From the IMG/VR virus record IMGVR_UViG_3300017717_000072, positions 1 through 24,621 of that record: a DNA stretch of 24,621 nucleotides; one strand, written 5' to 3'. The translations under genes were made by a program, and so were the position numbers. The notes beneath the pieces are model-generated. The model did not search any database. It had not been told where the DNA came from and saw nothing but the letters and a program-made list of their open reading frames with translations. Positions 6,826-13,641 of the stretch are shown here, piece by piece (position 1 is the first letter of the stretch; each line of letters opens with the position of its first letter). Source of the stretch: a virus.

Positions 6826-7826
6826 TACGTACTCGGATAAGTAATACTATTAAAAGATACTGGTTCAGGAAACCTAGCTCTTAAATCTTTTCTTGCTTGT
6901 TGTATTAATAATTGTTGATATTGTAATAAAGCATTTCTAATTGTGTTAGAACTTCCTATAGGAACATTAATTGTTTGGAATTGTTCAGTAATATAGTTTG
7001 CTTTCAAATTAGTTATATCTTGTCCTGATACTAATTGTGCTGCTACTCCTGCCATAACAATAGGTTCGTATTCATTTTCTAAACCAACAGAAGAAAGAGT
7101 TGTACTTTCGTCAGTAATAGATACAAATTTTTTTTTGAAAGTTACATAAATAGTTTTACCTGCAGTAATACCGAAAGACTGTATAGCATTTACTTTGCTT
7201 GGACCATTTGTATATGTTACAGTTTGGCTAACACCTGCATCATCTGTATAGGTAAATGGATTAGGTAAGTCTACAAGTTCAACTGATACTCCTCTAAATT
7301 GTGATATTGTACTATCTTGTCCTGCATCAAAATCTGTATATTGTGATACTGCTTTGATAGGTGCTATTAAATAATTATCATTTGCACCACTTAATACATT
7401 AATTCCTGTAGTAGCTGATATTGATTTAGTTTCTACAGCAAATAACGTAGGGTAAAGATTTTCAATTTGGTCAGATACAGAACTGAATACTGCTTTTCTA
7501 GTAAATATTGGATTAATTTTAATAATATCATCAACACTATGAACTGCTAAGGTAGTACCTTTCCATGCTCTTTTAACTGTTAGCTGTTCTGCAGATGTAC
7601 TTAATGATGTAACAAGCATTAATTCTTGATTTATTTCTACAACAGCACCAGGCTCTAATGCATCTTCTTCTTCTGATGTTAAATAATCATTAGAATAGTT
7701 AACTGTGGTATCAGCAGCATCTGCACTTAATCCTAGTCTTAAAATAGAAAAAGATTGTACATCATCATTTGGTTCAAGATATTCTCTATAAACCCTATCT
7801 ATTAGGTTTCCTATTGTGGTACTCAT
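6825..7826 (-). CDS. Head-tail adaptor candidate, 333 aa
   Basis: The N-terminal helix (IGNLIDRVYREYLEP) is typical of adaptor or connector proteins that bind under the portal. Residues 28-106 form a beta-module with VVEINQELMLVTS, then R86, G90 and H96, similar to the fibre N-terminus. After a polar middle region, the C-terminal 80 residues are helical and rich in Q and R (YQQLLIQQARKDLRARFPE), like a gatekeeper or tubular protein that contacts DNA or portal. Position between the decoration candidate and the propeller tail protein corresponds to gp11-type proteins in T7-like genomes. The assignment is by position and helix pattern. Confidence 0.6.
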   Translation of the reverse strand: MSTTIGNLIDRVYREYLEPNDDVQSFSILRLGLSADAADTTVNYSNDYLTSEEEDALEPGAVVEINQELMLVTSLSTSAEQLTVKRAWKGTTLAVHSVDDIIKINPIFTRKAVFSSVSDQIENLYPTLFAVETKSISATTGINVLSGANDNYLIAPIKAVSQYTDFDAGQDSTISQFRGVSVELVDLPNPFTYTDDAGVSQTVTYTNGPSKVNAIQSFGITAGKTIYVTFKKKFVSITDESTTLSSVGLENEYEPIVMAGVAAQLVSGQDITNLKANYITEQFQTINVPIGSSNTIRNALLQYQQLLIQQARKDLRARFPEPVSFNSITYPST

Positions 7827-7833
7827 TTATACC

Positions 7834-8178
7834 CTAAGAAGCTCTAAATATTAAAGTTATTTTTCTATCTGCAGCTTCTGTACCATTAGATGTTATTCTT
7901 AAGTATCCTGCGGAAGCGAAATACCAACCATTAGGTTCTACTCTTACAACATTTCCTGCTGAAACAGTATAAGATACCTCTGTACCATTAGTTTCAACTA
8001 CATCATAAAACGCAGTTTCATCTAAAGAATAATCAAAAGTTACAGCAGTCCCTGTCATTGCTGCAGGAAATATAATTCCTGTTAATATCATTCCATCAGT
8101 ATTAACTACTTTAGAATTACTAGCATCTTCTGAAATGTCTATAAGTGCTTCTTTTGCTATTGATTTACTAAAACTCAT
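7834..8178 (-). CDS. Head decoration or stabilisation candidate, 114 aa
   Basis: This small, almost entirely beta-stranded protein has strand pairs such as ILTGIIFPAAMTGTAVTFDY and YLRITSNGT, with a final KITLIFRAS. Proteins of this size and pattern between major capsid and adaptor are often head decoration or neck proteins. No family signature is certain. It has a good ribosome binding site (AGGAG, three bases before ATTATG is complete) and is separated from the capsid gene by a terminator hairpin, so it is probably expressed below capsid level. It ends seven bases before the adaptor start. Confidence 0.55.
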   Translation of the reverse strand: MSFSKSIAKEALIDISEDASNSKVVNTDGMILTGIIFPAAMTGTAVTFDYSLDETAFYDVVETNGTEVSYTVSAGNVVRVEPNGWYFASAGYLRITSNGTEAADRKITLIFRAS

Positions 8179-8194
8179 AATCTCCTACTTTAGC

Positions 8195-8226
8195 AGAAGA
8201 AAAGGGTGGAGGTGGAGTATCCACCC
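8195..8226 (-). terminator. Rho-independent terminator after the capsid gene
   Basis: On the minus strand a 7-bp stem GGGTGGA/TCCACCC (8226-8220 with 8210-8204) encloses nine bases and is followed by TTTTCTTC. It lies 19 bases past the capsid stop and before the 114-aa gene. The loop contains a second GG.GG/CC.CC option. The short T run suggests partial termination. Confidence 0.75.
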
Positions 8227-8244
8227 TAATCTTCAAGTTTTTAT

Positions 8245-9276
8245 TTAGGCAATATTAGAAATATTACAATGGTACTGAGGAGGACCGAAGTCAAATCCCA
8301 TTTCCATGTAAACTGCTTTGCCCATTCTTGCATTATCACCTTGGTCAAGGTCACGAATAAATACGGTTCCTTTTCCAGGGATATTCAAGAAGATAGGTGT
8401 AACAAACGCCATATCTACGATAAACGCTTTGCCACTAGGTAAGTAATCAGACAATGCTAATCCCATAGCTCCGAATGGAGTTACGATAGTATCAATGTCA
8501 ACCCCTCCAACGTTTCTATCACGTGGAAGAATACCTCCTGTTAAAGCACCTGATACTGTTGGGTTAACAAGTTCTTTGTTAAGGTCCAACAACATGGCAG
8601 GACTAATGAAAAGAACAGGTTCTCTTAATGGAGCGCCTGCATCATATAATTTTTTCATAGCACCTGCTACGGTGTCCCAATGTATTTTTTGGTCTGTTCC
8701 TGAACCGTTACCTGCAGTATCATTGTAATAGATATTGCCACCTGTTAAGTCCATATGAGCGTTAATACCTCTCATTTGTCTATCAGATGATGTTCCGTCA
8801 GAGAACGTTCCATTGAATGCTTGGAACTCTGCTTTTTTAGCGACAAGCTCTAATACCAACTCAAGTTGAGCTGCCATTTCATCATTAATAGGGTTAGTAC
8901 CCTCTAATGCAAGTTTGTCAATACTGTTTTTATAGTTTGCTGCCAAGTCAAATGGCACAATTTCCCCATAAGCTGCTTGAGCAGTAAATGTTACTTGTAC
9001 TGCTTCATGGAATATTTCCAATACACCTTGTGTAGCAGAACGTGAACGACCGTTATAAGTTGGTCCTGCACCTTCTGCGGCAGGTGTTACTGAAGATACA
9101 ACAGCATTATCAACAGATTGGAATTGGAAGAAAGTGCTTTGAATAGCCTTTCCACCAGTTAGTCCACCTGCTGCTGATAATAGAGGAGTTCTATGAGGTG
9201 TAACTTTAAAAAGTTCACCTGTAAAGTTGTTAATCTCAGAAGCTGAGATTGGGCTTGGGGAGCCTATAGCTGCCAC
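8245..9276 (-). CDS. Major capsid protein, HK97-like fold (SU10/DUF5309-type), 343 aa
   Basis: The length is typical of an HK97-fold shell protein without a protease domain. The N-terminal arm (SASEINNFTGELFKVTPHRT, then PLLSAAGG) matches the I..I.P..TPL pattern of the DUF5309/SU10-like capsid family. Central helices (MAAQLELVLELVAKKAEFQA) and C-terminal strands (AMGLALSDYLPSGKAFIVDM) fit the P and A domains. The start is a GTG at 9276-9274, chosen because AGGAGG ends six bases before it and no in-frame ATG is near. The gene looks less AT-biased than its neighbours, as expected for the most highly expressed protein. It follows the scaffold gene by 37 bases and ends at a terminator. Confidence 0.85.
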   Translation of the reverse strand: MAAIGSPSPISASEINNFTGELFKVTPHRTPLLSAAGGLTGGKAIQSTFFQFQSVDNAVVSSVTPAAEGAGPTYNGRSRSATQGVLEIFHEAVQVTFTAQAAYGEIVPFDLAANYKNSIDKLALEGTNPINDEMAAQLELVLELVAKKAEFQAFNGTFSDGTSSDRQMRGINAHMDLTGGNIYYNDTAGNGSGTDQKIHWDTVAGAMKKLYDAGAPLREPVLFISPAMLLDLNKELVNPTVSGALTGGILPRDRNVGGVDIDTIVTPFGAMGLALSDYLPSGKAFIVDMAFVTPIFLNIPGKGTVFIRDLDQGDNARMGKAVYMEMGFDFGPPQYHCNISNIA

Positions 9277-9313
9277 AATGCACCTCCTACTAAATTGTTA
9301 TCTTATACTTAAA

Positions 9314-9790
9314 TTATTGTTGCTTCTGAGCGTCTAATAAATTTAATTTAGCCCTGATACTGTCTTTTGCGTTACCAGCTTCAGTTACTTTTTTTAAAAG
9401 CTCAGTTGCATCTTGCGGTACAACAGACTGTGAACTTTGTTCAAGTGCTTCTACTCTAGCTCTAGCATCACTCTGAACTACAGTCTCCTGTTCAGATTGT
9501 GGTGTTACCTGTCCAGTTACACCAGTAGCTTCATAGCCATACTCTTGCTTTGCAAAATCTAAAAGTGCTTCGTTGTTTACGTCACCTTTATACACTTGCT
9601 TTAATGCTTTACCAAAACCTGTTGATGGGTCTAAACCAATATCTTTGACAGTACTATCTAATTCTTTTTCGTGATAAGAAGCTAACTTAGCTTCTAAATC
9701 AGCGATAGCATCATCTTTTCTTTTAATGGTTTCACGCATCTGTTTTGCACCTGAATTATCTTCAGTAGCATTATATTCTTGTTCCGTCAT
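9314..9790 (-). CDS. Capsid scaffolding protein, 158 aa
   Basis: This acidic and charged helical protein opens with MTEQEYNATEDNSGAKQM and continues into a coiled coil (ETIKRKDDAIADLEAKLASY). It then has a short conserved-looking helix region (STGFGKALKQVYKGDVNNEA) and a Q/S/E-rich C-terminal half ending LNLLDAQKQQ. Size, composition and position just before the capsid gene are typical of scaffolding proteins, which are removed after assembly. I start it at the ATG at 9790. The open GTG at 9805 would place AGGAGG (9802-9797) inside the gene, whereas from 9790 it sits six bases upstream, an ideal ribosome binding site. The leader before it is highly structured. Confidence 0.8.
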   Translation of the reverse strand: MTEQEYNATEDNSGAKQMRETIKRKDDAIADLEAKLASYHEKELDSTVKDIGLDPSTGFGKALKQVYKGDVNNEALLDFAKQEYGYEATGVTGQVTPQSEQETVVQSDARARVEALEQSSQSVVPQDATELLKKVTEAGNAKDSIRAKLNLLDAQKQQ

Positions 9791-9796
9791 TTCGTA

Positions 9797-9802
9797 CCTC
9801 CT
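9797..9802 (-). promoter_or_regulatory. Perfect Shine-Dalgarno that decides the scaffold start
   Basis: AGGAGG is followed by TACGAA and ATG. It excludes the upstream GTG as start. Three of its bases (A9802, G9801, G9800) belong to GTGAGG at 9805-9800, which is complementary to CCTCAC at 9849-9844 in the structured leader. Confidence 0.8.
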
Positions 9803-9805
9803 CAC

Positions 9806-9978
9806 AGTGTTACTCTTGCAGATAAGCCCTGTGGACGCTTATCGTGAGGCTACAGACCACACTTGACTTTAGATACTGTAGCTCTAACTAAAGTCCTTTA
9901 CTCTACGGTTTTAAGTACAAGATTTCAACGTAGGCATGAAATCCGATTTGCAGGTCATTGAGTGGACCACGCAACACT
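9806..9978 (-). ncRNA. Candidate structured RNA with tandem pseudoknots before scaffold gene
   Basis: The 173 bases between the 318-aa gene and the scaffold ribosome binding site hold no ORF but dense complementarity. The ends pair (AGTGTT 9978-9973 with AACACT 9811-9806). A first hairpin is TTGC/GCAA plus GGTC/GACC (9974-9948). A second is GATTTCA/TGAAATC (9943-9921), and its loop CTACG can pair with CGTAG at 9907-9903. A third is GACTTTAG/CTAAAGTC (9895-9865), and its loop GCTACAG pairs with CTGTAGC at 9855-9849. A final hairpin is GATAAGC/GCTTATC (9843-9821), with loop CCACA complementary to TGTGG at 9861-9857. I count 75 G or C among 173, well above the AT-rich neighbours. I know no matching family. 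It could be a cis-acting leader controlling scaffold and capsid translation or a free RNA. Confidence 0.7.
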
Positions 9979-9987
9979 TATACATAT

Positions 9988-9993
9988 AGTATA
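9988..9993 (-). promoter_or_regulatory. Possible -10 box for the structured RNA
   Basis: TATACT (five of six to consensus) lies just after the stop of the 318-aa gene. A start seven to nine bases downstream would be at about 9981-9979, right at the closing stem of the RNA. No convincing -35 is present, so this is tentative. Confidence 0.35.
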
Positions 9994-9995
9994 CA

Positions 9996-10952
9996 CTATT
10001 CTTCTACAAGTCCAGTTATTTTACCACTTCTTGTTTTTGCAGCACCAACACTAACACCACCTAATTCAGTTTGTGCTTCAGCTTGTACTCTACTTAAACG
10101 TTGACTAGCTTTTACATCACCAATAGCAGCTTCTTCTAATGTAGTAATATCAAGCTCTCTACCTATGTTTTCTGCTAATTCCATTGTTGGTTGTGCAGCT
10201 TCATATAATTGACTAGCTTGTTGTACTGTAAGTCCTGCTTTTTTAAGTTCTTCAAATCTAGCAAAGTTTTGTGTAAACCCTCTAATACTTGCTTGTGCTT
10301 GTAGTTGTAATGTTTGTATATCACCTTTTAATACTTTATCTGATATATCTTCATCAATTAATGCACCAAATACTGTAGGTGCGTCTATATTAATATTGTA
10401 TCTTTCTCTATGTAATCTTTCTACTTCAGGTATTTGGTCTACAACTTGACTATATACTAAGTCAACTCTTTGTTGAAACTCTGCAGCAGAAACTTCTCCA
10501 CTAACTAAATCTTTAAATTTTTGATTAAATTGTTCCGTATCTGTAATACCAACTTCTTGTAATGTTTCTTTATAACTAGCTTTTGTACTTAATGCTTCAC
10601 CTTCAGACATAATTAATGTACCATCTTCTCTTTTAAGATAGCCAAATTCATTTTCCCAAGCAGTTGTAGTTCTTACATCAGCTATAGCTAATTGTGGGTC
10701 AGCATATTTAACCCAAGATTTTGCATACTCTTTTAATACAGCTTCAGGAAAAAAACTAAATAAACTTCTAGCAATAGCCATAGCTGCTTCATTAGTTACA
10801 GAACTACTACTACCATTACTTGTAGTAGAAGTTTGTATACCTAAATTATCTCCTGTGCCAGGTGGATTGTCATATATATATTGACCACCTTCAGGTGCAT
10901 CAGGATTAATTTCTCCTTCAGGTCCTCTTTGTCCAAGTAAGTTATATTTCAT
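9996..10952 (-). CDS. Putative internal virion protein, 318 aa
   Basis: The first 55 residues are Gly/Pro/Ser-rich and disordered (MKYNLLGQRGPEGEINPDAP, later a TSNGSSSS linker). A helical body follows. Residues 60-110 show ARSLFSFFPEAVLKEYAKSW and ADVRTTTAWENEF, a pattern I recall from structural proteins of actinophage-like genomes. The middle has amphipathic helices (LQLQAQASIRGFTQNFARFE) and the C-terminus is basic and flexible. No catalytic motif is visible. It shares TAATG with the 405-aa gene and is the last gene before the RNA element. Position in an overlapping run between portal and scaffold suggests a head-internal or ejected protein, by inference. Confidence 0.5.
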   Translation of the reverse strand: MKYNLLGQRGPEGEINPDAPEGGQYIYDNPPGTGDNLGIQTSTTSNGSSSSVTNEAAMAIARSLFSFFPEAVLKEYAKSWVKYADPQLAIADVRTTTAWENEFGYLKREDGTLIMSEGEALSTKASYKETLQEVGITDTEQFNQKFKDLVSGEVSAAEFQQRVDLVYSQVVDQIPEVERLHRERYNINIDAPTVFGALIDEDISDKVLKGDIQTLQLQAQASIRGFTQNFARFEELKKAGLTVQQASQLYEAAQPTMELAENIGRELDITTLEEAAIGDVKASQRLSRVQAEAQTELGGVSVGAAKTRSGKITGLVEE

Positions 10953-12169
10953 TAACCCTCCAAATATCCTGCTGATTTAACTACGCCTGTACCAAAAGCA
11001 TCTGCCATATCACTAGCAAAACTATTTACTGTAGTTTGATAACCTCTATCTAAACCTATTTGTCTAAATTTCTGTATAGCTTCTGTTTGATTATTTTCTC
11101 TAACAGCGTTAAGTATTTCAGGGTCATCTTCTGATGCTTGTACACCCCAAATGTTAGATGCTTGTGACACATAATTGTTTACAATGTTTTGCCAAGCTAT
11201 ATCACGGTCATACATACCGTATTGTGCAAAACGTACATCTTTCATTTTTTCAATTAATTTAGTTTCGTATCCACCTATATTACGTAAATTACCTGCTTCT
11301 TCTGCAATAGTAAAGTTTGTATGTAAATGTTTTGGTACATAAGTATCTAACAACTGTTGTACTTTAGTTTCATTAGTTGTAATTTTTGTTGTATCTCCAA
11401 CTGCATTTGCAAAACCTGTATCCATAGTAAATGATGAGTAATCATCTAAAGCTGCATTTAATTGTTGAGATACTTTAGTAGATGTATATTTACCACTTGC
11501 CCATCTTTCTGCAAGATACATAGCACCTTTATCAGATATTACACCACCTAGTTTTTGTGCATCAGATTTAATTGTGTCATAGTATTGAGCTTTTTTATCT
11601 CCATAACCAATAGGGTTAGTAGCTCTTTCTATAGCACCGTTATATTCTTCTTTACTAAGTTGATATTTAGTTAAAAACTCTGCCATTTGTGAAGCGTTTA
11701 ATTCGTAACTTCCTGTTTCAGCAAAGTTTTCTTGCACTATATTTACATATTCACTATCTTTCCACCAATATAATTCATCTGCAATCGTGTTCATATCTTC
11801 AATAAATGATTGCACAGGACTTATATTTTCTAAATCTGTTTTAAGTTCTGTATAGCTACCTGCTGATACTATTTGTCCACTAATACTTAAATTATTAAAG
11901 TTTGTTAAAGATACTTTTGTATTAGGTAATGTATTAATAATTTCTTGTTCTAATGCACCTCTTTGTAATTCTTCATTTATATCTGTTACATTTGATATTT
12001 CATTAGCAGGTACATTCCACAAAAAGAAAGTACCATTAGCATCTTGGTATCCTAAATAATAAACAGTATCTACTCTACTGCCTTCTACTAAATTACCTTC
12101 TTCGTCTTGTTTAGCACCTTCAACTACTATTATCTGTGTACCTTTAGGTCCGTAAGTTATTTCACTCAT
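10952..12169 (-). CDS. Putative internal virion protein, 405 aa
   Basis: I do not recognise a family. The N-terminal 75 residues look like a small beta-domain (GPKGTQIIVVEGAKQDEEGN, then VYYLGYQDANGTFFLWNVP). The remainder is predominantly helical, rich in Q, N, Y and acidic residues, with no membrane segment or metal site. It overlaps the NUDIX-containing gene upstream by ATGA and the 318-aa gene downstream by TAATG, so it is translated as part of one coupled unit. A structural or ejected role is inferred from this context. A soluble enzyme is not excluded, but no active-site pattern was seen. Confidence 0.5.
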   Translation of the reverse strand: MSEITYGPKGTQIIVVEGAKQDEEGNLVEGSRVDTVYYLGYQDANGTFFLWNVPANEISNVTDINEELQRGALEQEIINTLPNTKVSLTNFNNLSISGQIVSAGSYTELKTDLENISPVQSFIEDMNTIADELYWWKDSEYVNIVQENFAETGSYELNASQMAEFLTKYQLSKEEYNGAIERATNPIGYGDKKAQYYDTIKSDAQKLGGVISDKGAMYLAERWASGKYTSTKVSQQLNAALDDYSSFTMDTGFANAVGDTTKITTNETKVQQLLDTYVPKHLHTNFTIAEEAGNLRNIGGYETKLIEKMKDVRFAQYGMYDRDIAWQNIVNNYVSQASNIWGVQASEDDPEILNAVRENNQTEAIQKFRQIGLDRGYQTTVNSFASDMADAFGTGVVKSAGYLEG

Positions 12170-13641
12170 CTATCTAACATCTTTCCTAGCCAACCATACC
12201 CTAAATTATCAAGTTTTTCATACTCTGTTTTTTCAGGCATGTTTTCAACTAACTTTGCAGTTGGGGATATTTTAGCTGTTTCTTGTAAATTAGCTATTAC
12301 TTGGTCTTTGTAACTTTCATTATTTTTAGGTGCTTTATATCCAGGTACAATGTATGGCATTATTGGTTCTAATAATTTTTGTGCAGCAGGTTCTGCTACA
12401 GCATATCCAATTAAACCTAATTCATACATATCTAAATAATTTAAACCACCAATAGCAAGTTTTTTTAATCTGTTTTTTAATACTTGTTTTAATTGGTTAC
12501 CTTTTAATGGTGCATTAGGTGTATCTATAACAATGTCATCAGGTATATTATCTATTGTATCAATTACTTCATCAGGAAACATATCAGCGTTTGATTGTTC
12601 TAATGCTTTTAATGTATCGTCCATTTGTGCTGTAGGGTCTACACCTCTTGATGTGTTTTCATTAAGCCATTCTCTAGCAGACAATGCAACTTCATCTGTA
12701 TCGTCTACAAAAGATTTTGCTACATCTGTTTTAAACTCTGTGTTTATATTATTTATTTGTGAAGATGTCATAGTTTTAGTATCAGTAATATAATCTTTAC
12801 CATACTTTTCTCCATACCATTCTGCTATTTCAGCATCTGTTGTTGCTGCCATATGTTCATCAAATGGTGTAGTTTCTATTGGTCCTTCACCTTCAAATTG
12901 GTCAGGTGGAAAATTTGTTTCAAATTCTGCATCAAATGTATTTCTAATATTTGTATCTTGTGATAAATCAATAGCATTAAAATTATCAGACACTCTTTTT
13001 TTATTAACTTCTACAATAAATTCTTGATTTCGTTTTGTATTTTCTTCTACAATATCAAACAGTTTATTTTTATTAGTATCATTAAAACCTTGTCCTTGCA
13101 AACCATCTTTACCTTTGTAACTATCAAGTATCCATTCTGCATGACCAAATGCTAAATCAATATTTTTGTTTGTAATTTGTTTTATATTTACAAACTTTGC
13201 AGATAATGCGTCATCAGAAGCAATAGGAATAAAATTACTATCTACTACAAATACTTTTCCGTATACATCAACACCTTTACCTGCTCTAGCGTCCCAGTCA
13301 AATCTGTTTAATTTAGGAGATAAATCATAACTATCAACAATATCTGTTGTTTGTAAACCCACTTCTTCTAATGCTTCTCTACCTATAAAGTCTTCAATAG
13401 TATCCATTCCTTCTTCGTAAATACCTCCAGGTAAAGCGTATCCATTTTGATGAGGACCTCTTTTTCTTTGTATTAACAAAACATCAAAATCTTTCATTCC
13501 ATCATTCATTTTAATAATTACTGCATCTCCAGTTATTTGTTTTTTATTAAATTTTTTATAAGTAAAATCATTAGTTACTTCATTAACTTCTGGTGAAAAA
13601 TCAGGATTATAATAAGGGTCTTGTTTAGGGTCACGTGACAT
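12166..13641 (-). CDS. NUDIX hydrolase domain fused to virion-cassette protein, 491 aa
   Basis: Residues 36-175 form a NUDIX domain: strands DAVIIK and FDVLLIQRKRG, then YALPGGIYEEGMD, then REALEEVGL at 88-96, and a closing FGHAEWIL. The catalytic REXXEE core is intact. The loop between GG and RE is one residue longer than the usual GX5EX7REUXEEXGU spacing. NUDIX enzymes cleave nucleoside diphosphates linked to another group, such as NAD, ADP-ribose, dinucleoside polyphosphates or RNA caps. The substrate cannot be told here. Residues 180-380 are acidic and polar, residues 396-430 contain a hydrophobic helix-rich stretch, and the C-terminus is helical. The gene lies in the coupled cassette between portal and scaffold, so the enzyme may be packaged and delivered. 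Confidence 0.8.
   Translation of the reverse strand: MSRDPKQDPYYNPDFSPEVNEVTNDFTYKKFNKKQITGDAVIIKMNDGMKDFDVLLIQRKRGPHQNGYALPGGIYEEGMDTIEDFIGREALEEVGLQTTDIVDSYDLSPKLNRFDWDARAGKGVDVYGKVFVVDSNFIPIASDDALSAKFVNIKQITNKNIDLAFGHAEWILDSYKGKDGLQGQGFNDTNKNKLFDIVEENTKRNQEFIVEVNKKRVSDNFNAIDLSQDTNIRNTFDAEFETNFPPDQFEGEGPIETTPFDEHMAATTDAEIAEWYGEKYGKDYITDTKTMTSSQINNINTEFKTDVAKSFVDDTDEVALSAREWLNENTSRGVDPTAQMDDTLKALEQSNADMFPDEVIDTIDNIPDDIVIDTPNAPLKGNQLKQVLKNRLKKLAIGGLNYLDMYELGLIGYAVAEPAAQKLLEPIMPYIVPGYKAPKNNESYKDQVIANLQETAKISPTAKLVENMPEKTEYEKLDNLGYGWLGKMLDR

Noticed and set aside
9791-9805. GTG at 9805 as start of the scaffold protein
   Set aside because: That start would place AGGAGG within the gene. The ATG at 9790 has AGGAGG at six bases and gives a more typical N-terminus.
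9821-9843. The GATAAGC/GCTTATC hairpin as a rho-independent terminator
   Set aside because: No T run follows on either strand, and it lies just before a strong ribosome binding site. It fits better as part of the structured RNA.
9806-9978. tRNA, tmRNA or phi29-type packaging RNA in the non-coding block
   Set aside because: There is no cloverleaf, T-loop or CCA end, and no tag-peptide frame. The length is close to phi29 pRNA, but the terminase is of the ordinary TerL type and no pRNA-like layout was seen. The element is left unassigned.
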